From contig NZ_QPKJ02000002.1 in NCBI RefSeq assembly GCF_003344625.1, positions 806,001 to 870,000 on the forward strand: a stretch of 64,000 bases of DNA. The letters run 5' to 3'. Under the pieces are notes generated by a model, which was not told the origin of the DNA, searched no databases, and saw nothing but the letters and a program-made list of their open reading frames with translations. How positions within the stretch are numbered: position 1 is the first letter of the stretch; each line of letters opens with the position of its first letter. A program made the position numbers and the translations under genes. This DNA comes from Solirubrobacter deserti. GTDB lineage: Bacteria; Actinomycetota; Thermoleophilia; Solirubrobacterales; Solirubrobacteraceae. Positions 55,250 to 64,000 of the stretch are shown here, piece after piece.

Positions 55250-57016
55250 TTGTTCGGCAAGCGCTCGGACCAACCCCGCACAGCTGAGGACCGCGCACGC
55301 GCCGCGGCCGAACGCGCTGCCCGGCGCGAAGGGCGCCCCCTGCCGCGCGAGGCGTTCGACGACGCCGTCCCGCCGCCCGACGTCGAGCCGCGTTCCGAGC
55401 GCCCGGCGCCGGTCGAAGAGCCGCGCTTCGAGCCGGAGCCGCCGCCGGTCCAGCAGGAAGAACCCCGGGTCGAGCCGCCGCCCGTCGAGCGCGAGGAGCC
55501 GCGGGTCGAGGCGCCGCCCCAGCCCGCGCCCGTCGAGCAGGAAGAGCCGGTGGTGGAGGCGCCGCGCGCACAGCCCGCCGCCGAGCCGCGGCTCGAGGCC
55601 GCGTCGGAGGCCGCCCGTCGCTCCGACCCGCGCGATCTTTCACCCGCCGAGCACCTGCACCAGCCCACGGTCGAGTACACGCCGTTCCAGACCGAGGAGC
55701 ACGAGGCGCCGCTCGGCGACCCGCACGCGGACGAGCCGGAGATCGTGGCCCATCGCCGCCCAGCGACCGCGACGGCCGAGCACGAGGTGTTCGACGACGA
55801 GGACGATGAGGAGGTGCTGCCGCCGGTCAAGCCGCTGCGCGCCGCACCGCCGCGCAGCGCGGGGCAGGCGCCGCGCAAGCGTCCCGCGCCGAACGTGCCT
55901 CGCGCGACCCGTGCGCGCAACCGCGGCCGCAAGACGCCGCCGCCCGCGAACGTCGGCCGCGGCACGGGCAACGGCCATTGGGGCCGGCGGATCTTCGCCG
56001 TCGTCGCCCTCGTGGTCATCGCCGGCCTGCTGTACGCGGCCAACCAGACGTTCCAGCCCTTCCACGGCGACGCCGACGGCGAGCGCGTCCGGGTCACGAT
56101 CCCGGAGAACTCGGACGCGGGCCAGATCGGCACGATCCTCGCGGACGCGGGCATCGTCGACTCGGCACGCTTCTTCGAGCTCAGCGCGACGATCGACGGC
56201 ACGCGCGGGAGCCTGCGCCCCGGCGACTACTCGCTCCAGCAGGGCATGAGCAACGAGGACGTGATCGCCGAGCTCACGAAGGCGCCCGAGGAGGCCACCC
56301 CGGTGCCCACGGTCGAGCTCACGCTCGTCGAGGGCCCGTCGCGCCGCGAGAACGCGCCTGTCGTCGACAAGTCCGACAAGGTACGCGGGGAGTACGCGAA
56401 GGCCAGCGGCTCGAAGGAGACGCTCGCACGCATCCGCGAGCTGGGAGCACCGCGCGGCACCCGGACCGCCGAGGGCTTCCTGTTCCCGGCCACGTACACG
56501 CTGCCGGAGGGCTCGTCCGCGAACGATCTCGTGAAGGCGCAGCTCGACGCGTTCGAGGAGAACTTCTCCGAGATCGACATGAGCTACGCCAAGCGCAAGA
56601 ACCTCAGCCGGTACGACGTGCTGATCATCGCGTCCCTGATCGAGCGCGAGGCGAGCCTGGCCAGGGAGCGCCGACTCGTGTCAGCGGTCATCTACAACCG
56701 CCTCGCTGAGGGTATGCCCCTAGGAATCGACGCGACGACGCGCTACTCGACGAACAATTGGACCCGACCCATCAAGCAGTCCGAGATCGAGAAGGACGAG
56801 CCGTTCAACACGCGGGTCAATCGCGGGCTGCCGCCGACACCGATAGGCAACCCCGGGCTCGCGTCGCTGAAGGCCGCCGCCAACCCGTCGCGCAAGGGCT
56901 ACCTGTACTACGTGCGCAAGGCCAACGACGACTCCGGCGAGCACGCGTTCTCGACCACGTACTCCGAGTTCGAGAAGGATCTCGCGCGCTACAACGCGTC
57001 ACGCGGCGACGGCTGA
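55250..57016 (+). CDS. mltG: Endolytic murein transglycosylase MltG with long cytoplasmic N-terminus
   Basis: 588 aa from a TTG at 55250 (no strong ribosome site; no alternative ATG nearby). Residues 1-235 are Pro/Glu/Arg-rich and probably disordered; one membrane helix (about 243-262, RIFAVVALVVIAGLLYAA) anchors the protein. The extracytoplasmic YceG/MltG domain carries the catalytic Glu in LIIASLIEREASL and the substrate loop NTRVNRGLPPTPIGNPG. MltG cuts nascent glycan strands and so sets glycan length. The 235-residue extension is much longer than in typical enterobacterial MltG. Coupled to aroE (TGATG). Confidence 0.93.
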   Translation: MFGKRSDQPRTAEDRARAAAERAARREGRPLPREAFDDAVPPPDVEPRSERPAPVEEPRFEPEPPPVQQEEPRVEPPPVEREEPRVEAPPQPAPVEQEEPVVEAPRAQPAAEPRLEAASEAARRSDPRDLSPAEHLHQPTVEYTPFQTEEHEAPLGDPHADEPEIVAHRRPATATAEHEVFDDEDDEEVLPPVKPLRAAPPRSAGQAPRKRPAPNVPRATRARNRGRKTPPPANVGRGTGNGHWGRRIFAVVALVVIAGLLYAANQTFQPFHGDADGERVRVTIPENSDAGQIGTILADAGIVDSARFFELSATIDGTRGSLRPGDYSLQQGMSNEDVIAELTKAPEEATPVPTVELTLVEGPSRRENAPVVDKSDKVRGEYAKASGSKETLARIRELGAPRGTRTAEGFLFPATYTLPEGSSANDLVKAQLDAFEENFSEIDMSYAKRKNLSRYDVLIIASLIEREASLARERRLVSAVIYNRLAEGMPLGIDATTRYSTNNWTRPIKQSEIEKDEPFNTRVNRGLPPTPIGNPGLASLKAAANPSRKGYLYYVRKANDDSGEHAFSTTYSEFEKDLARYNASRGDG

Positions 57017-57803
57017 TGCGGCTGGGCGTGTGCGGCTGGCCGGTCGCCCACTCACGGTCCCCGCAGATGCACAACGCGGCTCTGCAGCACCTGGGGCTGT
57101 CAACGTGGCGTTACCAGAAGCTCCCGCTGCCGCCTGAGCTGTTCGCGGAGGTCATCCCGAACCTGCCGCGGCTCGGCTTCCGCGGCGTGAACGTGACGAT
57201 CCCGCACAAGGAAGCGGCGCTGCTGCTGGCAGACAACGCGACCGAGACGGCCAAGCAGATCGGCGCGGCGAACACGCTCACGTTCGAGCCCGACGGCACC
57301 ATCCACGCCGACAACACCGACGCGACGGGCTTCCTCACCTCCCTGAGGACGTCCGCCTACGGCAAGACCGCCCTCGTGCTGGGCGCCGGCGGCTCCGCCC
57401 GCGCGATCCTCTACGCGCTCCAGCAGGCCGGCGTCTCCGAGCTGCGCGTCTGGAACCGCACCGAGGCCAAAGCTCACGCGCTGGCGCAAGAGTTCACGGC
57501 CACGGTCAGTGCTGAACCCGCCGAGATCATCGTCAACTGCACGAGTGTGGGCCTGCACGACCCGTCCGCCACCTTCAAGGAACTGCCGCTCAGCGCCGAT
57601 GATCTGTATGCCGGATGCACAGTGGTGGACATGGTCTACCGGAACGGCGGCACCCTTCTGCTCAACGCCGCGAAGGCGAACGGGGCGGAGGTGGTCGACG
57701 GTCTGGAGATCCTGGTCGCCCAGGGCGCAGCCTCCCTCGAGCGCTGGACCGGCCGGACGGCTCCCGATCAGGCGATGCGGGAGGCCGTCGCCGATATCGC
57801 CAC

Positions 57804-57807
<4 letters not shown>
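57016..57807 (+). CDS. aroE: Shikimate dehydrogenase
   Basis: 263 aa, ATG at 57016 overlapping the mltG stop. Shikimate-binding VAHSRSPQMHNAALQHLGL, catalytic Lys in NVTIPHKEAAL, and the NADP loop VLGAGGSARAILYAL with NRTEAKA are all present, as is the late VVDMVYRNGGTLLL. Reduces 3-dehydroshikimate with NADPH. The stop overlaps the pilB ATG. Confidence 0.95.
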
Positions 57808-59594
<1,787 letters not shown>

Positions 59595-59646
59595 GGCCAG
59601 GGCCCCACTTCAGCCGCGCGCTGTCCCTGCCGATACCAGGGATGGC

Positions 59647-60741
59647 ATGAACTTCGACTTCGCGGACATCCTGCTCAAGGTCGTCGAGCACAAGGCTTCC
59701 GACCTCCACATCACCTCGGGCGCCCCGCCCACCATCCGCGTCCGCGGCTCGCTGGTTCCTCTCGAGGGCATGCCGAACCTGACGCCGACGGACACGCGCG
59801 AGATCGTCTACGCGATCCTCTCGAGCTCGCAGCGCCAGGTGCTGGAGACCGACTGGCAGCTCGACTTCGCCTACAGCGTCCCGGGCGTCGGCCGCTTCCG
59901 CGTCAACACGTTCTTCCAGCGCGGCACGCTCGGCGCCGCGTTCCGCTTGATCCCGTCCGAGACGGTGCCGATCGAGCGCCTCGGCCTGCCGTCCGTGGTG
60001 CGCGGCTTTGCCAGCAAGCCGCGCGGGATCGTGCTCGTGACCGGCCCGACGGGCTCGGGCAAGTCCACGACGCTCGCGTCGATCATCAACGAGATCAACG
60101 AGACGCGCGACGAGCACATCCTCACCATCGAGGACCCGATCGAGTTCCTGCACCGCCACAAGCGCTGCATCGTCAACCAGCGCGAGATCGGCCAGGACGC
60201 CCCGAACTTCGCCGCCGGCCTGAAGGCCGCGCTGCGCCAGGACCCCGACGTGATCCTCGTCGGCGAGATGCGCGACCAAGAGACGATCGGGACCGCGCTG
60301 ACCGCTGCCGAGACCGGCCACCTCGTGTTCGCCACGCTGCACACGCAGGACGCGCCGCAGACGATCGACCGCATCATCGACGTCTTCCCGCCCTCCCAGC
60401 AGGGCCAGGTCCGCGCGCAGCTCGCGATCGGCCTGCAGGGCGTCGTCACGCAGACGCTGCTGCCGACCGCCGACGGCACGGGCCGCTGCGTCGCTGCCGA
60501 GGTGCTGATCCCGACGCCGGGCGTGCGCAACCTGATCCGCGAAGGCAAGACGCACCAGATCTACTCGCTGATCCAGACGGGCGGAGCCGAAGGCATGCAG
60601 ACCATGGACAGCTCGCTCGCCGCCCTCGTGCGCGCGGGCAAGATCACGATGGCCACGGCCGAGACACGCTCCTCCCAGCCGGCGGAGATGCGCCGGCTGG
60701 CGCACGGCCTCGGCACCACGACGCCGCCGGTGGCCGTCTGA
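59647..60741 (+). CDS. pilT: Type IV pilus retraction ATPase PilT
   Basis: 364 aa, ATG at 59647. Walker A GPTGSGKSTTLASI, Asp box EDPIEFLHRHKRCIVNQREIG, Walker B VILVGEMRDQETIGTALTAAETG, and the AIRNLIRE-type retraction motif (VRNLIREGKTHQI) near residue 295. It lacks the zinc motif of PilB, as expected. Retraction supports twitching motility and DNA uptake. The stop overlaps the pilC ATG (TGATG). Confidence 0.96.
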   Translation: MNFDFADILLKVVEHKASDLHITSGAPPTIRVRGSLVPLEGMPNLTPTDTREIVYAILSSSQRQVLETDWQLDFAYSVPGVGRFRVNTFFQRGTLGAAFRLIPSETVPIERLGLPSVVRGFASKPRGIVLVTGPTGSGKSTTLASIINEINETRDEHILTIEDPIEFLHRHKRCIVNQREIGQDAPNFAAGLKAALRQDPDVILVGEMRDQETIGTALTAAETGHLVFATLHTQDAPQTIDRIIDVFPPSQQGQVRAQLAIGLQGVVTQTLLPTADGTGRCVAAEVLIPTPGVRNLIREGKTHQIYSLIQTGGAEGMQTMDSSLAALVRAGKITMATAETRSSQPAEMRRLAHGLGTTTPPVAV

Positions 60742-61955
60742 TGGCCGCCGCGGTGTGGGCCTACAAGGCGGTCGACGGCGCCGGCGTCCCGTCCAAGGGC
60801 GAGCTGAAGGCGAGCTCGCAGGACGACGCGCGCGAGCAGCTGAGCGCCCTCGGTCTCAAGCCGATGGAGGTCTCCGAGAAGAAGACGGGCCTCAACGCCG
60901 AGATCACGCTCCTCCAGCGCATCAAGGCCGCCGAGCTGACGGTCATGACGCGCCAGCTGGCGACCATGATCACGTCGGGCATGACGCTGCTGCGCGCCTT
61001 CTACGTGCTCGAGGACCAGCTCGAGAACAAGAAGCTGCGCGACACGGTCGGCGCCGTGCGCGAGGACATCGAGTCCGGCCTGGCGTTCTCCGACGCGCTC
61101 GACAAGCACCCGAAGGTGTTCTCGCCGCTGTACGTCGCCATGGTGCGCGCCGGCGAGACCGGCGGCGTGCTCGAGGCGTCCCTGGACCGGATCGCCGACC
61201 AGCTCGAGAAGGACGACGAGCTGCGCCGCCAGGTCAAGGGCGCGATGGCCTACCCGCTCGTGGTCCTCACCTTCGCGCTGTGCGTCCTGATCGGCCTGAT
61301 CGCGTTCATCGTGCCGGTGTTCGTGAAGGTCTTCGACGACTTCGGCGGCGAGCTCCCGTTCATCACCAAGCTCACCGTGCAGATGTCGAACGTCGTCACC
61401 GGCCAGTGGTATCTGCTGATCGCGGCCGCCATCGGCGGGCCGATCGCCTTCAAGAAGTGGCGCACGAGCGCCTGGGGCCGCCCCCAGTGGGACCGCATCC
61501 GGCTCAAGTTCCCGTTCAAGATCGGCGTGACCGTGCAGAAGATCGCGCTCGCGCGCTGGTCGCGCACGTTCGCGGCGCTCTACTCCGCCGGCGTGCCGAT
61601 CATGCAGGCGATCGAGATCACCGGCCAGACCGCGGGCAACTCCGTCGTCGAGAAGGCCATGGCCGACGTCATCGAGTCCGTCAAGTCCGGCGGCTCGATC
61701 GCGGACCCGCTCAAGGAGGCCCCGATCTTCCCGTCCATGGTCGCGCAGATGATCGCGGTCGGCGAGGAGACCGGCAACCTCGACGCGATGCTCTCGAAGG
61801 TCGCCGACTTCTACGAGGCCGAGGTCTCGGCCGCCGTCAAGGCGCTCACCTCGATCCTCGAGCCCGTGATGATCATCCTCGTGGGCGGCATCGTCGGCTT
61901 CATCGTGATCGCGATGTACATGCCGATGTTCAAGGTCTACGACTCCATCAAGTAG
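60741..61955 (+). CDS. pilC: Type IV pilus inner-membrane platform protein PilC
   Basis: 404 aa. Two T2SSF domains (about 70-195 and 270-395) with MTRQLATMITSGMTLLRAF and LARWSRTFAALYSAGVPIMQAIEITGQTAG, each followed by membrane helices (VVLTFALCVLIGLIAFIVPVF and VMIILVGGIVGFIVIAMYMPMF). Couples PilB/PilT to pilin polymerisation. pilA/M/N/O/Q and prepilin peptidase are not in the window. Confidence 0.95.
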   Translation: MAAAVWAYKAVDGAGVPSKGELKASSQDDAREQLSALGLKPMEVSEKKTGLNAEITLLQRIKAAELTVMTRQLATMITSGMTLLRAFYVLEDQLENKKLRDTVGAVREDIESGLAFSDALDKHPKVFSPLYVAMVRAGETGGVLEASLDRIADQLEKDDELRRQVKGAMAYPLVVLTFALCVLIGLIAFIVPVFVKVFDDFGGELPFITKLTVQMSNVVTGQWYLLIAAAIGGPIAFKKWRTSAWGRPQWDRIRLKFPFKIGVTVQKIALARWSRTFAALYSAGVPIMQAIEITGQTAGNSVVEKAMADVIESVKSGGSIADPLKEAPIFPSMVAQMIAVGEETGNLDAMLSKVADFYEAEVSAAVKALTSILEPVMIILVGGIVGFIVIAMYMPMFKVYDSIK

Positions 61956-61958
61956 CGC

Positions 61959-62768
61959 TCAGGTCAAGGTCCTGGTGGCGATCGTCGGGCGCTTGCCCGG
62001 CCGGATCGTCAGGACCTTGGCCATGCCGATCGAGCCCGGCTTGGTGACCTCGATCGTCAGCTTGGCGCCGACGCGCAGGGCGCGGTGGCGGAACGCCGTA
62101 AGCGCGACCGTGCCGCTGCGCCCGCTGATCGTCACGCGCTTGCGCGGGCAGCCGCCGGTGCACCGGACGGTGATCGTCGCGCCGCTCGGGACGTCCTTGA
62201 GGCTGAGCGTGCTGAAGCGCGTGTGGCGCTTGGACGCGCGCATGAAGTAGCTGAGCGCGACGTCGATCTCCGGCGTGGGCGCTTGCGCAACCGGCGTCGG
62301 GGTGGGGGTCGGGGACGGTGCGGCGGGCGTGACGGGCGGGGTCACGGCGTCGCGGCCGTCGCAGTTCTCGTCGACGCCGTTGTCCGGGACGTCGGTCGCG
62401 GCCGGGCCGATCGCCGGGTTGCCGTCGTTGCAGTCGGCGGGCAGCGGCGAGCCGTCGGCGTCGTCGTCGATCGCGGTGATCGTGATGTCGCGCTCGACGA
62501 AGGCGCTGACGTCGTCGTCCTGATAGGTGCGGACCGCGAACGTGTACGTGCCGACGCTGAGCCCGCTGACCGCGAACAGGCCCTTGCTGCAGTCCTGGAT
62601 CGTCCCGCCCTTGCCGAACCGGCACTCGAAGCCGTGCGGGCGGCCGATCGGCGCGTCGAACGTGAACGTCACGCTCGAGCGGGTCAGCGGTTGTCCCTCG
62701 GCAGGCGAGCGGATGACCGGGGGTTGCGGGGCGGCGGCGAGCAGGAGGGCGGAAGCGACGGCGAGCAC
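61959..62768 (-). CDS. Secreted protein with MopE-type metal-binding motif
   Basis: 269 aa from a GTG at 62768 with a short signal peptide (MLAVASALLLAAA). An Ig-like beta domain (residues about 15-95), one DDDADGSPLPADCNDGNPAI..DNGVDENCDG metal-binding motif (about 100-140), a Pro/Thr linker (PTPTPTPV) and a C-terminal beta domain (ATITVRCTGGCPRKRVTISG) that resembles the C-terminus of the protein at 26105. Converges on pilC with a 3-bp gap. Surface-associated role inferred. Confidence 0.7.
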   Translation of the reverse strand: MLAVASALLLAAAPQPPVIRSPAEGQPLTRSSVTFTFDAPIGRPHGFECRFGKGGTIQDCSKGLFAVSGLSVGTYTFAVRTYQDDDVSAFVERDITITAIDDDADGSPLPADCNDGNPAIGPAATDVPDNGVDENCDGRDAVTPPVTPAAPSPTPTPTPVAQAPTPEIDVALSYFMRASKRHTRFSTLSLKDVPSGATITVRCTGGCPRKRVTISGRSGTVALTAFRHRALRVGAKLTIEVTKPGSIGMAKVLTIRPGKRPTIATRTLT

Positions 62769-62791
62769 GGCCGGAGCATACGGGTGGCATA

Positions 62792-62816
62792 AATACCCTT
62801 AAGCCGACCGGGTATT
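62792..62816. promoter_or_regulatory. Palindrome upstream of the rhodanese gene
   Basis: AATACCC (62792-62798) and GGGTATT (62810-62816) are perfect 7-bp reverse complements 11 nt apart, ending 10 bp before the ATG at 62827. TACCC/GGGTA half-sites recall CsoR/CstR-type operators, which control sulfur-transfer genes, but the spacing here differs from the usual contiguous form. Confidence 0.4.
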
Positions 62817-62826
62817 GTCACTTCGT

Positions 62827-63690
62827 ATGAGCACCCTGCCCACACCGCTCGTCTCCACCGACTGGCTCGCCGAGCACCTTGACGACGCCGACCTGCGCCT
62901 GCTCGACGCCACGATCTTCCTCGCCCCGCCCGCCGGGCCGGGGGCGGACTGGACGCAGGAGCGCGGGGACGCCGCCCACGCACAGGAGCACATCCCGGGC
63001 TCTCGCTACGCCGATCTGGTCTCCGAGCTGTCCGCCGACGACGGCTGGTTCACGCGCCCGGAGGCGGACGCGTTCAAGGCCGCGGTGGAGCGGCTCGGCG
63101 TGGGGGACGACGCGAAGGTCGTCGTATACGACCGCGCCGCGTCGATGTGGGCGGCGCGCGTGTGGTGGCTGCTGCGCTCCTACGGCTTCGACGCGGTCGC
63201 CGTGCTCGACGGCGGCTTCGCGCGCTGGAAGGCCGAGGGCCGCCCGACGACCGCCGAGCCGACGCCGGAGGCGCCCGCGGCCAGCTTCACGCCGCGCGAC
63301 CGCCCCGAGCTCGTGGCCGACCGCGACCAGGTGCTCGCGGCGGTCAATGACGGCGGCGCGTGCCTGATCAACTCGCTCACCGCCGAGGACTTCACCGCGA
63401 CGAGCACGGACCGCTACGCGCGGCCGGGCCGGATCCCCGGCAGTCTGAACGTGCCGGTGTTCGACCTGCTCGCCGAGGACGGCACGTTCCGCTCGCCGGA
63501 GCAGCTGCGCCCGCTGTTCGCCGACGTGCTGGCGCGCGACGAGCGCAAGATCACCTACTGCGGCGGCGGGATCGCGGCCACGGGCGACGCGCTCGCGCTG
63601 TACCTGCTGGGCGAGACCGACGTCGCGGTCTACGACGGCTCGCTGCGCGAGTGGGCCGGCGACGAAGCGCTTCCGCTCGAGGTCGGCTGA
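62827..63690 (+). CDS. Two-domain sulfurtransferase (rhodanese / 3-mercaptopyruvate type)
   Basis: 287 aa from the ATG at 62827; an in-frame TTG at 62815 falls in the palindrome. The N-terminal rhodanese domain is structural (VVVYDRAASMWAARVWWLL, no cysteine at the active position); the C-terminal domain has the catalytic Cys in ITYCGGGIAATGDAL. Transfers sulfur from thiosulfate or mercaptopyruvate to an acceptor. Followed by a 9-bp hairpin. Confidence 0.9.
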   Translation: MSTLPTPLVSTDWLAEHLDDADLRLLDATIFLAPPAGPGADWTQERGDAAHAQEHIPGSRYADLVSELSADDGWFTRPEADAFKAAVERLGVGDDAKVVVYDRAASMWAARVWWLLRSYGFDAVAVLDGGFARWKAEGRPTTAEPTPEAPAASFTPRDRPELVADRDQVLAAVNDGGACLINSLTAEDFTATSTDRYARPGRIPGSLNVPVFDLLAEDGTFRSPEQLRPLFADVLARDERKITYCGGGIAATGDALALYLLGETDVAVYDGSLREWAGDEALPLEVG

Positions 63691-63701
63691 GCCCGGGGCC
63701 C

Positions 63702-63732
63702 GGGATCGCGTCTTTGCCCGCGGCGCGATCCC
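63702..63732. terminator. Hairpin terminator after the rhodanese gene
   Basis: GGGATCGCG (63702-63710) and CGCGATCCC (63724-63732), 9-bp perfect stem with a 13-nt loop, 12 bp past the stop. It may also sit in the leader of the next gene. Confidence 0.55.
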
Positions 63733-63753
63733 GTACTACGGTTGCGGTCAGCC

Positions 63754-64000
63754 ATGACTCACCGCTCCCGCGCTCTCCTGCTGCTCCTCGCCGTCGCGGC
63801 CGTGCTCGCCGTGTCGCCGGCCGTCGCGTCCGCCGGCGCCGGGTTCACCGTCCCGTCGGGCAACACGACGTGCGGAATCCTCACCACCAAGCAGGCCTAC
63901 GGGCGCGGCGCCGGGCTCTACTGCACCTCCAGCTACATCAAGGCCAAGCCGGCGGAGGCGATCGGCGCCGTCAAGCTCAACCGCACCGGGCGGGCGCGCA
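63754..64000 (+). CDS. Secreted protein, truncated by the window end
   Basis: ATG at 63754; about 82 codons visible. Signal peptide (SRALLLLLAVAAVLAVSPAVASA) and then GFTVPSGNTTCGILTTKQAYG with two cysteines. The family cannot be named from this fragment. Confidence 0.6.
   Translation, partial: MTHRSRALLLLLAVAAVLAVSPAVASAGAGFTVPSGNTTCGILTTKQAYGRGAGLYCTSSYIKAKPAEAIGAVKLNRTGRAR

Overview
The window reads as chromosome from a very GC-rich actinobacterium, most likely class Thermoleophilia (Solirubrobacterales, Solirubrobacter-like). This is inferred from extreme G+C, frequent GTG/TTG starts, many secreted proteins with C-terminal basic or FecR-like modules, and the order alaS-ruvX-(PAS coiled coil)-mltG-aroE-pilB-pilT-pilC. 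No database was consulted; all product names come from motifs visible in the translations.

Left part (1-27.8 kb): an accessory/secretome stretch. It holds a giant secreted beta-helix/metzincin/propeller protein, a cupin plus orphan LuxR-type response regulator, a secreted propeller-FecR protein translationally coupled to a CHASE2/HD-GYP membrane enzyme, a LAL-type LuxR ATPase regulator, an MFS exporter, two ECF sigma factors (one with a SnoaL-like tail, one with a putative membrane anti-sigma partner), an LVIVD-type secreted protein, a peptidoglycan-binding/CHAP protein, an ABM monooxygenase, small secreted proteins, a protein with the N-terminal LQxSAGN signature associated with contractile-injection-system cargo, and a MopE-type metal-binding secreted protein.

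Middle (28.08-36.89 kb): an integrated mobile element next to a tRNA-Met(CAT) gene and bounded by an exact 19-bp repeat. Gene order is [attL] - TIR/STAND/TPR protein and Shedu (DUF4263) nuclease in one leftward operon - inverted-repeat-rich candidate oriT - MobF relaxase-helicase - HTH_17 (Xis-like) protein - tyrosine integrase - [attR inside tRNA-Met]. It looks like an integrative mobilizable element whose only cargo is a two-gene anti-phage module. This is the most interesting system in the window.

Right part (36.9-64 kb): mostly core genome. A MarR/MFS/sarcosine-oxidase-gamma-like operon is divergent from ftcD-membrane protein-MBL-hisS-aspS (chained by overlapping stop/start codons). Then come a thioredoxin-fold-like membrane protein, an IscU-MnmA fusion, a NUDIX hydrolase divergent from alaS, ruvX, a 1568-aa PAS-coiled-coil-PAS protein with 17- and 25-residue tandem repeats, mltG with a structured leader, aroE, the type IV pilus motor/platform genes pilB-pilT-pilC, a secreted MopE-type protein, a rhodanese with an upstream palindrome, and a truncated secreted protein at the right edge.
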